Origin: Clostridia bacterium
GTDB taxonomy: Bacteria; Bacillota_A; Clostridia; Oscillospirales; SIG627
NCBI GenBank assembly: GCA_017508505.1
Contig: JAFVYT010000232.1
Coordinates: forward strand, 1-5,169
Direction of reading: 5' to 3'
DNA: 5,169 nucleotides
The position numbers were made by a program, and so were the translations under genes. Shown in pieces: positions 1 to 5,169 of this stretch (the stretch's first letter is position 1; each line of letters starts with the position of its first letter). The notes beneath the pieces are model-generated. The model saw only the letters and a program-made list of their open reading frames with translations. It was not told where the DNA came from and did not search any database.

Positions 1-27
1 AAAAGATGCAGAACGGACAAACTGAGC

Positions 28-53
28 AAAAAGCAAGGTTTACCTTGCTTTTT
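28..53. terminator. Symmetric hairpin, probable bidirectional intrinsic terminator
   Basis: A perfect 11-bp inverted repeat: AAAAAGCAAGG at 28-38 and CCTTGCTTTTT at 43-53, with a TTTA tetraloop. Because the stem base is A-run on one side and T-run on the other, it reads as GC core plus U-tract on either strand. It lies about 80 bases beyond the stronger minus-strand terminator at 135-177, so it may chiefly serve a plus-strand gene ending left of the window, or act as a backup. No coding sequence is visible in bases 1-27. Confidence 0.75.
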
Positions 54-60
54 GGTTACC

Positions 61-121
61 CGAAGGCGTACAAAGGTACGTCGAGTGGCGAAGTTTGTTC
101 GTAGCAAAAAATGCGTTTTTT
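61..121. other. Short intergenic hairpin cluster of unknown role
   Basis: Between the two terminator-like hairpins lie three further small inverted repeats in a row: 65-71 with 76-82 (core CGTAC / GTACG, AAAG loop, one G-T pair), 88-92 with 98-102 (core CGAA / TTCG, GTTTG loop) and an A6/T6 repeat at 106-111 and 116-121 around TGCG. Individually they are weak, but their regular succession is unlike ordinary spacer DNA. The plus-strand open frame across this block has a very basic translation and no ribosome binding site, and I do not call it a gene. It may be a dispersed intergenic repeat; only a genome-wide search would tell. Confidence 0.35.
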
Positions 122-134
122 TATTGTTTTTATC

Positions 135-177
135 AAAAAAAACGGGATTCTTCGGACGTTTTATTCCAAAGAATCCC
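135..177 (-). terminator. Intrinsic terminator of the trpS-transferase unit
   Basis: Read on the minus strand, a 9-bp stem GGGATTCTT / AAGAATCCC (177-169 with 152-144) is followed by G and an uninterrupted run of eight T (142-135), the textbook shape of a Rho-independent terminator. After one mismatch the stem can continue for three more pairs (GGA / TCC at 154-156 and 165-167), leaving an 8-base loop. It starts 65 bases after the stop codon of the GlcNAc-1-phosphate transferase gene. The T-rich sequence after 177 on the plus strand would let it act in the other direction too, less strongly. Confidence 0.9.
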
Positions 178-242
178 TTTTGTTTTATAGGAATAGGCGG
201 TCTGCGCTTTTTTTACATCCCCTTTTTTATGCTCTTTCGGAG

Positions 243-1439
243 CTATTCTTCATTTTTGCTTTCCTCGGAGCCTTCCTCGGGCTCCGATTCCTTTTTGTGG
301 GTCTCGTCGTACTTTTCGGGGTTGGCGATGACGCCGCTTCCCAGTCTTGCACCCTTGCTGCTTCGCAGCACGCAATAGTCCAGGATCAAAACGCCCGCAC
401 CAATCAGCAGGATGAACACGGCGATGTGAACCTTATTGGTGGTGAACATCACCGCACAGATGCCGAGAAGGGCGGAGATGGCGTACAGAATAAGCACCGA
501 CGCTCTCTGGGAGAAGCCCATATCGATCAGCTTGTGGTGGAGATGTCCGCGGTCTGCGGCAAAGGGGCTCTGTCCCTTTAAGAGACGGCGGACGATGGAG
601 GTGATGGTGTCGCTTGCGGGGAGCCCCACGATGAGGAAGGGTACCACGAAGGAGACCAGCGCACTGAATTTAAATACGCCCATCACGGAGATGGTGGAAA
701 GGGCGTAGCCCAACATCAGAGCACCCGTATCACCCATAAACATTTTGGCGGGATGGATGTTGAAGGGGAGAAATCCGAGGCACGCCCCCGCCAGAAGCAG
801 AGAAAGCAGCGCCACCGTCCCGTAGGAGGAGCAGATGATCGCCGTCAGCACCAGACAGAAGGATGCGATGACGGAAACACCGCAGGCCAAACCGTCCAGT
901 CCGTCGATGAGGTTGATGGCGTTGGTGATTCCAGCGATCCAGATCACCGTCAAAAGGATGCTCGCCCAAAGGGGGAAGTTGAAGGTTTGCCCCGTGATCA
1001 CCACGGAGTCGATCCTCGTACCCGTCAAAACGGGAATCAGAGCGGCGACGATCTGACCGATCAGCTTCTTGATGGCGCTGATCTCGTGCACGTCGTCGAT
1101 GATGCCGATGACCACCATCAGAAGCATTCCTGCGAGAAATCCCAAAATTTTAATGTTGAGATTGCTCAGGAACAGGAGTGTGGAAACGGAAAAGGAAAGA
1201 AAGATTCCCAAGCCGCCGATGAGGGGGATGGGCTCCTTGTGCATTCTTCTTGCATCCTTCGGCACGTCTACCGCACCGATCTTGAAGGCAAGCACGCGAA
1301 TGACGGGGGTCAGGGCAAAGGCCAGGAGAACGCTGAACAGAAAGGCGAGAAAGCCGTAGATCAGATCGTTCACCGTCAAGGAGGCAAGCTCAAAGCCAAC
1401 GGAGCTGGCAATGCCCCCGAACATATGGTAGAACTTCAT
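243..1439 (-). CDS. WecA/TagO-family undecaprenyl-phosphate GlcNAc-1-phosphate transferase
   Basis: Predicted polytopic membrane enzyme (398 aa) of the MraY/WecA/TagO family, which transfers GlcNAc-1-phosphate from UDP-GlcNAc to undecaprenyl phosphate on the cytoplasmic face, the first step of teichoic acid or other lipid-linked glycan synthesis. Seen: the entry motif 'VDVPKDARRMHKEPIP' followed by GG (residues 57-76), the Mg-binding pair D115-D116 in 'GIIDDVHE', 'NAINLIDGLDGLA' (173-185, with D179 and D182), 'LPFNIHPAKMFMGDTG' (224-239) and the cytoplasmic 'ADRGHLHHKLIDMG' (295-308), whose HxHH favours WecA/TagO over MraY. About ten hydrophobic segments alternate with these loops. It is slightly longer than the usual 350-370 aa: about 25 extra N-terminal residues and an acidic, Glu/Ser/Lys-rich tail (374-398). 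The ATG lies 3 bases after the trpS stop and has no good Shine-Dalgarno sequence; Met6 is a possible alternative start, so translation is probably coupled to trpS. The family is certain; the exact sugar and end-product polymer are inferred. Confidence 0.93.
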   Translation of the reverse strand: MKFYHMFGGIASSVGFELASLTVNDLIYGFLAFLFSVLLAFALTPVIRVLAFKIGAVDVPKDARRMHKEPIPLIGGLGIFLSFSVSTLLFLSNLNIKILGFLAGMLLMVVIGIIDDVHEISAIKKLIGQIVAALIPVLTGTRIDSVVITGQTFNFPLWASILLTVIWIAGITNAINLIDGLDGLACGVSVIASFCLVLTAIICSSYGTVALLSLLLAGACLGFLPFNIHPAKMFMGDTGALMLGYALSTISVMGVFKFSALVSFVVPFLIVGLPASDTITSIVRRLLKGQSPFAADRGHLHHKLIDMGFSQRASVLILYAISALLGICAVMFTTNKVHIAVFILLIGAGVLILDYCVLRSSKGARLGSGVIANPEKYDETHKKESEPEEGSEESKNEE

Positions 1440-1442
1440 GGC

Positions 1443-2453
1443 TTATCCACGCGGCTGATAAAAGTCGACCTTTCTGTATACTTTCTGCACGGTCTTGCGG
1501 GCAATGTAGGAGGCCTTTTCGGTGCCCTCCTTCAGGATCCCGTCCAGGTACGCCTTGTCGCGGGTCAGGCGGTCAAACTCTGCCTGCAGAGGGCTCAGGG
1601 CATCGGCGCAGGCCTCGCCCACCGCGAGCTTGAAGTCTCCGTAGCCCTTGCCCTCGAACTCCCGCTCGATCTCCTCGGAGGTTTTTCCGGTCAGGGAGGA
1701 GTAGATGTTAACCAGATTGAAAATGCCGGGACGGGCGGGATCGGCTGCCACTCTCGCCTCGGAATCGGTTACCGCACGCTTGAACTTGCGGATGATGTCG
1801 TCTTTTCGATCCAGCATAAAGATGGACGCGTTGACGTTGGGGTCGGATTTGGACATTTTGCGCTCCGGCTCCGCCAAGGACATAATTCTGGCACTGGACT
1901 TGAGGATGTAGGCCTCGGGCACCGTGAAGGTGGGGGAGTACGCCCCGTTGAAGCGGTTTGCGATGTCCCGTGCCAATTCGATGTGCTGCTTCTGATCTGA
2001 GCCTACGGGCACCAGATCCGCCTGATACAAAAGGATGTCTGCCGCCATCAGAACGGGATAGGTAAAAAGTCCCGCGTTGATGTTGTCCGCGTGCTTTTGA
2101 GACTTATCCTTGAACTGGGTCATACGGCTCAGCTCGCCGAACATGGTGTTACAGCCGAGAACCCAGGAGAGCTGGGTGTGCTCGGGTACGTGGCTCTGCA
2201 GGAAGAAGGCGGCCTTCTTCGGGTCGATGCCGCTGGCAAGGTAGAGCGCCAAGGTATCCAGACTCTTTTTTCTCAAAACGGCGCTGTCCTGACGGACGGT
2301 GATGGCGTGCAGATCTGCCACGCAGTAAATACATTCAAATTCATCCTGCAGATCGGCCCAATTCTTCAGAGCACCCAGGTAATTGCCGAGGGTGAGATTG
2401 CCGGAGGGCTGAACTGCGGAAAAGATTCTCTTTTGCTTTTCGCTTTGCTCCAT
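1443..2453 (-). CDS. trpS: Tryptophanyl-tRNA synthetase (TrpS)
   Basis: Class I aminoacyl-tRNA synthetase (336 aa, the normal bacterial length) that activates tryptophan with ATP and charges tRNA-Trp in the cytosol; active as a homodimer in the family. Seen: the HIGH-equivalent 'PSGNLTLGNYLGAL' at residues 16-29, 'CVADLHAIT' (44-52), 'GELSRMTQFKDKS' (106-118), 'TYPVLMAADILLY' (131-143), in which D139 matches the tryptophan-recognising Asp of the Geobacillus enzyme by my recalled alignment, 'VPVGSDQKQHIELARDIANRFN' spread over 148-169, and the KMSKS loop 'KMSKSDPN' at 199-206. The C-terminal helical part with 'EFEGKGYGDFK' (265-275) is complete. The ATG start is supported by AAAGGA 8 bases upstream and a promoter about 45 bases upstream. 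The stop TAA is 3 bases from the next gene, so the two are co-transcribed. Nothing is missing; this looks like the housekeeping copy. Confidence 0.98.
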   Translation of the reverse strand: MEQSEKQKRIFSAVQPSGNLTLGNYLGALKNWADLQDEFECIYCVADLHAITVRQDSAVLRKKSLDTLALYLASGIDPKKAAFFLQSHVPEHTQLSWVLGCNTMFGELSRMTQFKDKSQKHADNINAGLFTYPVLMAADILLYQADLVPVGSDQKQHIELARDIANRFNGAYSPTFTVPEAYILKSSARIMSLAEPERKMSKSDPNVNASIFMLDRKDDIIRKFKRAVTDSEARVAADPARPGIFNLVNIYSSLTGKTSEEIEREFEGKGYGDFKLAVGEACADALSPLQAEFDRLTRDKAYLDGILKEGTEKASYIARKTVQKVYRKVDFYQPRG

Positions 2454-2456
2454 ATC

Positions 2457-2485
2457 AGGATTCCTTTCGAGGGGAGGATTCTTTC
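2457..2485 (-). repeat. Imperfect 11/12-base direct repeat in the trpS leader
   Basis: On the minus strand GAAAGAATCCT (2485-2475) and GAAAGGAATCCT (2468-2457) differ by a single inserted G; only the second copy contains the AAAGGA ribosome binding site. The first copy also forms a small ATTCT / AGAAT inverted repeat (2490-2478). It may be a local duplication without function. Confidence 0.4.
2462..2467 (-). promoter_or_regulatory. Ribosome binding site of trpS
   Basis: On the minus strand AAAGGA ends 8 bases before the ATG at 2453, a good Shine-Dalgarno match at normal spacing. It supports the chosen trpS start. Confidence 0.8.
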
Positions 2486-2497
2486 AGAATACGCCCC

Positions 2498-2526
2498 ATC
2501 ATACCATATCGGCACGGATTTTTCAA
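2498..2526 (-). promoter_or_regulatory. Sigma-A type promoter of trpS
   Basis: Read on the minus strand: -35 TTGAAA (2526-2521), a 17-base spacer, and -10 TATGAT (2503-2498) preceded by TGG, which gives the extended -10 'TGn' element. Both hexamers differ from consensus (TTGACA, TATAAT) by one base, and the spacer is ideal. Transcription should begin around 2491, leaving a leader of roughly 37 bases before the trpS ATG. That is too short for a T-box riboswitch, the usual tRNA-sensing control of synthetase genes in Firmicutes. The -35 box lies 19 bases downstream of the GH2 stop codon. Confidence 0.85.
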
Positions 2527-2545
2527 GCCCCGCGCACGATTTTCA

Positions 2546-4684
2546 TCATTTCTCCCCGAAAAGGGCGTGGAATCGTGCCTTACAGCGTACCGCAAGCTGC
2601 TGCATCTCGTCGGGGTCGACCTTCAGTGCCTGACGGTCGTAGGTGAACATTCCGTTGGTTTCGTCCTCCACGTCGCTGACCTGCGTCAGCACCGTGGCAC
2701 AAAGGCCCTTTTCCATGGCGGGGATGACCTCGTTGTCGTAGAGCTCACACAGCGCTCTGCGAAAATCCTTTTCTGAGGAAAAGCTGCGATATCCGTAGTT
2801 GTCCCTTTGATTGAAGATATGCCCCTTGACTCGGAAGGAGTAACCGCCGAATTCCGAGAGCACCAACGGCCGCTTGGCTCCTTCCTTGAAGCGCAGAGGC
2901 TTGAAGTACACGTGCTCGCTTTCCACGTCGCTTTCCGTTTCCCGAAACCAACCGCTGGTGGCATCGAGGATGCGGCGCGGCTCCCGTTTCTTCAGTCGGG
3001 CAAAGACCTCGTCCGCGTCAAATTGCCCCCAGCCCTCGTTGAACAGGGTGTAGTAGACTACGCAGGGGTGCACTGAGAGTAAATCGAGAATTCCCTCGGC
3101 CGTTTCCAAAAAGCTTTTTTTGGCCTCTTGGGAGACCTTGTGGCGGATGCCCCTGCGGATCCCCAGGGTGGGCAGGGCCGTATCCCGCAGGAAGGAATAA
3201 TCTCCGGTGTTGACCATATCCTGAAATACCAGCATTCCCAAGCGGTCACACTCGTAGTAAAAGATTTGCGGCTCTACCTTAATGTGCTTGCGCAGGGTGT
3301 TGAAGCCCAAGCGCTTCATTTCCAGAATGTCGCGGCGGTAGCCCTCTGCGGTTGCGGGAAGGAAGATCCCGTCGGGGAAATATCCCTGATCCAGAAGCCC
3401 GTGGAAGTAGTAGGGCTTTTCGTTGAGCAGGATCAGCGGTACGCCACCGCGCTCACCGATTGAAACGGTGCGCAGGGCAAAGTAGGATTCGATCCGATCC
3501 TTGCCCGAGATCAGGGTGTAGCGGTAAAGATGGGGATCCTCCGGCGTCCAGAGGTGTCCCTCGGGGAAGGAAAGGGTCAGGCTGTCCCCCGTAAAGTGAA
3601 ATTCCTCTGCGCGTCCGTTGCCGTAAAGGATCAGGGTCTTCTTTTCCTCTCCTCCCGAAACGTGCAGGGTCACCCGATCAAGACCTGACTCGGTTTGGAT
3701 TTTTTCGATGGCGCTCTCGGGGATGCTTTCCATCCAGACCGTCTGCCAGATTCCGCTGACGGGGGTATACCACATCCCTCCGGGCTCTTTCGTTTGCTTG
3801 CCCCAAGGCAGGTCGTGGCTCAGGGGGTCGCGTGCCCGCACCGTGATTTCGTTTTCTCCCGCCAGAAGAGAGTCCGTTACGTCAAAGGAGAAGGGAAGAT
3901 ACCCTCCGCGATGCTCTCCCAATCGGGTCTTGTTCAAAAAGACCTCCGCGATCTGATCCACGGCACCGAAATGCAAAAGGACTCTTTTTTTGCAGAAGCC
4001 CTCCGGTACACAAAAGCGCCGACGGTAGACCATGGTCTCGTCCTCGCGGATCCTGCGCTTGATGCCCGACAGGCGGCTTTCGGGAGGGAAGGGCACACGG
4101 ATGCGGCCGAGTCGCTCCCGACCTCTTTTGCTCTCCACCGAGAAGTCCCAGGCGCCGTTCAGACAAAGGTAGGAATCCCGCTTGAAGGCAGGGCGGGGAT
4201 ACTCGTCAAAGCTTCCTCTTCCGTTTTTTTCATAGGGGGTGTAAAGGGGTACGGTCTCCCGCTTTTCCTTCCGAAGGAGAAAGGGCAGGAGCAGAAGGGT
4301 AACGGCGGCTGCCGCCCAAAAAATGCCCGCGTGGGGGATGAAGGAGAGGGTTCCGTCGTCGTTGAGGCGCTTTTCGGCCCCGCTGAGAACCGTGCTTCCG
4401 ATGAAGGGACCGATGACCCCGGGCAAGAGCACCTGACAGAAGATGCGCACGCCCTGAAAGCGCCCCGCCATTCCCCGAGGGGTGTGCTCACGGATGGCCG
4501 CACCGAATACGGCCATCCCCGCAAGGTATCCGCACATCATCAGAAGAGACCCGAGAAACACGGGTGCGGTGCTCCGTGACGCCCCGAGGGTCACGAGGCC
4601 GAAAAAGAGAAGCCCTGCGGCCCAAAGCCCGGAGAAGCGAAAGCCCTTTTTGTCGTAGACCTTTCCCCAAAGAGCGGTAAACAC
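2546..4684 (-). CDS. C-terminal half of MFS transporter fused to glycoside hydrolase family 2 enzyme
   Basis: This open frame (712 aa from a nominal GTG) is the main part of an MFS-GH2 fusion; the rest lies at 4591-5169 in another frame. Residues 1-140 are the second half of an MFS transporter: the 'GKVYDKKGF' loop, then four hydrophobic segments including 'GRFQGVR' (74-80) and ending 'LLLLPFLL' (130-137). A 20-25 aa linker with 'PLYTPYE' leads to GH2: 'EYPRPAFKRDSYLCLNGAWDF' region (161-181) opening the sugar-binding jelly roll, 'LWTPEDPHLYRY' (378-389) closing the Ig-like domain, and a TIM barrel from about 406. Catalytic residues are present: acid/base E550 in 'TLFNEGWGQ' and nucleophile E611 in 'VLSEFGGYS'. 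No ATG, GTG or TTG codon occurs in frame between residues 87 and 183, so GH2 cannot start on its own. The nominal GTG start has no Shine-Dalgarno sequence and sits inside a membrane segment: it is an artefact of the frameshift. The enzyme should hydrolyse beta-glycosides in the cytosol; the substrate is unknown. The 'DETNGMFTYDR' stretch (674-684) lacks the N-x-K of beta-glucuronidases. Confidence 0.9.
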   Translation of the reverse strand: MFTALWGKVYDKKGFRFSGLWAAGLLFFGLVTLGASRSTAPVFLGSLLMMCGYLAGMAVFGAAIREHTPRGMAGRFQGVRIFCQVLLPGVIGPFIGSTVLSGAEKRLNDDGTLSFIPHAGIFWAAAAVTLLLLPFLLRKEKRETVPLYTPYEKNGRGSFDEYPRPAFKRDSYLCLNGAWDFSVESKRGRERLGRIRVPFPPESRLSGIKRRIREDETMVYRRRFCVPEGFCKKRVLLHFGAVDQIAEVFLNKTRLGEHRGGYLPFSFDVTDSLLAGENEITVRARDPLSHDLPWGKQTKEPGGMWYTPVSGIWQTVWMESIPESAIEKIQTESGLDRVTLHVSGGEEKKTLILYGNGRAEEFHFTGDSLTLSFPEGHLWTPEDPHLYRYTLISGKDRIESYFALRTVSIGERGGVPLILLNEKPYYFHGLLDQGYFPDGIFLPATAEGYRRDILEMKRLGFNTLRKHIKVEPQIFYYECDRLGMLVFQDMVNTGDYSFLRDTALPTLGIRRGIRHKVSQEAKKSFLETAEGILDLLSVHPCVVYYTLFNEGWGQFDADEVFARLKKREPRRILDATSGWFRETESDVESEHVYFKPLRFKEGAKRPLVLSEFGGYSFRVKGHIFNQRDNYGYRSFSSEKDFRRALCELYDNEVIPAMEKGLCATVLTQVSDVEDETNGMFTYDRQALKVDPDEMQQLAVRCKARFHALFGEK

Positions 4685-5169
4685 GGAGGCAAGAAGGATG
4701 GCGGTGCCATAATGAAAACGTAATCTGTCATACCCAAAGACACCTCATAGTATAAAATGAGGTAGGGCATAAAGATCTGAATGGCGACGTTAAAGAATAC
4801 GAAGGCCAGAAGATGGGCGTAAAGGGCGGGGTTCCCCTTTACGGTCTTTGGCATAAAGCCGTAGAGGAGGGCGGTTCGGTAGGAATCGCGGGAGGGAGCA
4901 ATGCGCGGCTCCCGAAGGAGGATTGCCCCCAAAAGGCCCACCAGACACACCGCGCCGCCGATGATGCAGAAAATCAGGCTCCAGCTCTCCTCCCGATTCA
5001 GGTCGAAGAACATAAAGCCGCCGAATACCACGAGAATGGCCAAAAGGGGCATCATGGCGTTGATGCCCTCTGCTGCGCCGCGCTTTTTTTGATCCGCGGA
5101 GTCCGTCAGCCAGGCGTTGAAGGCGGCGTCGTTGGCGGTGGAGCCGAAGAAGGTCATCACGCAGTCCAG
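4591..5169 (-). CDS. MFS sugar-type transporter, N-terminal part, truncated by window edge and frameshifted
   Basis: Partial integral membrane protein: the frame is open through the right edge (three more codons before the Met at 5160), so the true start and about the first 100 residues lie outside. Counting from Met 5160: 'STANDAAFNAWLTDSA' with 'KKRG' (7-28) is an MFS cytoplasmic loop, followed by membrane segments at about 34-52, 59-82 and 112-138, with a basic central loop between the second and third. Genuine transporter sequence ends at about residue 153 ('FIMAP'); the rest to the stop at 4591 is Pro/Ser-rich out-of-frame translation. The natural continuation ('AILLASVFTALWGKVYDKKGF' without its first residue) is in the frame of 2546-4684. 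It probably imports the glycoside that the attached GH2 domain cleaves; this is inferred from the fusion, not from substrate-binding residues. It could be annotated as one pseudogene spanning 2546-5169. Confidence 0.82.
   Translation of the reverse strand: MDCVMTFFGSTANDAAFNAWLTDSADQKKRGAAEGINAMMPLLAILVVFGGFMFFDLNREESWSLIFCIIGGAVCLVGLLGAILLREPRIAPSRDSYRTALLYGFMPKTVKGNPALYAHLLAFVFFNVAIQIFMPYLILYYEVSLGMTDYVFIMAPPSFLPPCLPLFGERSTTKRAFASPGFGPQGFSFSAS
4700..4706 (-). other. Single-base frameshift inside the MFS-GH2 gene
   Basis: On the minus strand the upstream frame reads ATG GCA CCG CCA TCC TTC (M-A-P-P-S-F) while the downstream frame reads GCC ATC CTT CTT GCC (A-I-L-L-A). Adding one base after GCACC restores M-A-P-A-I-L-L-A, a hydrophobic run that fits an MFS membrane segment. 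A stop codon in the downstream frame at 4745-4747 and the loss of hydrophobicity in the upstream frame after 4702 confine the event. The site sits in a GC-rich GGCGG run on the plus strand, consistent with a consensus or assembly indel. There is no X-XXY-YYZ slippery heptamer. Confidence 0.8.

Noticed and set aside
231..243. Small inverted repeat GCTC / GAGC overlapping the transferase stop codon
   Set aside because: Only 4 bp with no following T run on the minus strand; too weak for a terminator, and a strong one follows at 135-177.
52..378. Plus-strand open frame of 108 aa starting at TTG in the hairpin region
   Set aside because: Starts inside a terminator stem, runs through the second terminator and into the 3' end of the transferase gene on the other strand; no ribosome binding site and no protein-like composition in its first half.
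753..2000. A 415-aa plus-strand open frame across the transferase and trpS genes
   Set aside because: Its translation is highly charged, low in hydrophobic order and has no recognisable motif; it is the antisense of two well-identified genes, one of which is essential. GC-rich codon bias readily leaves such antisense frames open.
3695..4579. A 294-aa plus-strand open frame opposite the GH2/MFS gene
   Set aside because: Antisense shadow of a gene with clear catalytic motifs; no family features, no ribosome binding site noticed.
4682..4684. GTG as a genuine start of an independent C-terminal MFS-GH2 protein
   Set aside because: The bases just upstream on the minus strand are pyrimidine-rich with no Shine-Dalgarno, and the codon lies within a membrane segment whose first half is encoded just upstream in the same frame.
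4700..4720. Programmed -1 ribosomal frameshift signal
   Set aside because: No slippery heptamer is present at the break, and I did not see a strong stem right after it. A missing base is simpler.
1..5169. CRISPR array, tRNA, rRNA, insertion sequence or phage genes
   Set aside because: No regularly spaced repeats, cloverleaf-like segments, transposase motifs or terminal inverted repeats were found on either strand.

Overview
The window looks like a chromosomal fragment from a Gram-positive bacterium of the class Clostridia, probably an uncultured gut Oscillospirales- or Lachnospirales-like lineage. I infer this from the style of the proteins (a Firmicutes-type GH2 with a 'DVEDETNG' tail motif, a TagO/WecA-like transferase with an 'ADRGHLHHKL' motif, a Bacillus-like TrpS), from a good sigma-A type promoter, and from GC-rich coding DNA next to AT-rich intergenic DNA. 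No species can be named from the sequence alone.

Every real gene is on the minus strand, so transcription runs from the right edge to the left. In that order: (1) a sugar-transporter-type MFS protein, cut by the right edge (its N-terminal third is outside the window), whose C-terminus continues without a stop or a usable restart into a complete glycoside hydrolase family 2 enzyme. The reading frame is broken once, near 4700-4706 in the transporter part, so the open frames split into 4591-5169 and 2546-4684. (2) A 97-base gap (2454-2545, 92 bases, plus the preceding TGA overlap zone) carrying a near-consensus promoter. (3) trpS, tryptophanyl-tRNA synthetase (1443-2453). (4) Three bases later, a WecA/TagO-family polyprenyl-phosphate GlcNAc-1-phosphate transferase (243-1439). 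(5) A 242-base non-coding, hairpin-rich tail with a strong intrinsic terminator (135-177) and a second, symmetric terminator-like hairpin (28-53).

The trpS promoter and the terminator at 135-177 frame a two-gene unit, trpS plus the GlcNAc-1-phosphate transferase. The MFS-GH2 gene lies just upstream in the same direction, and I see no terminator between it and trpS, so some read-through is likely. The transferase would start a lipid-linked cell-envelope polymer (teichoic acid or other glycan), while TrpS charges tRNA-Trp. Their pairing looks positional rather than functional.

The most interesting item is the transporter-hydrolase fusion. The last MFS membrane segment ends on the cytoplasmic side in standard MFS topology, so the GH2 catalytic domain should be tethered at the inner face of the pore, ready to cleave an incoming glycoside. 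The GH2 part has both catalytic glutamates but lacks the N-x-K carboxylate-binding motif of beta-glucuronidases, so its substrate is open.
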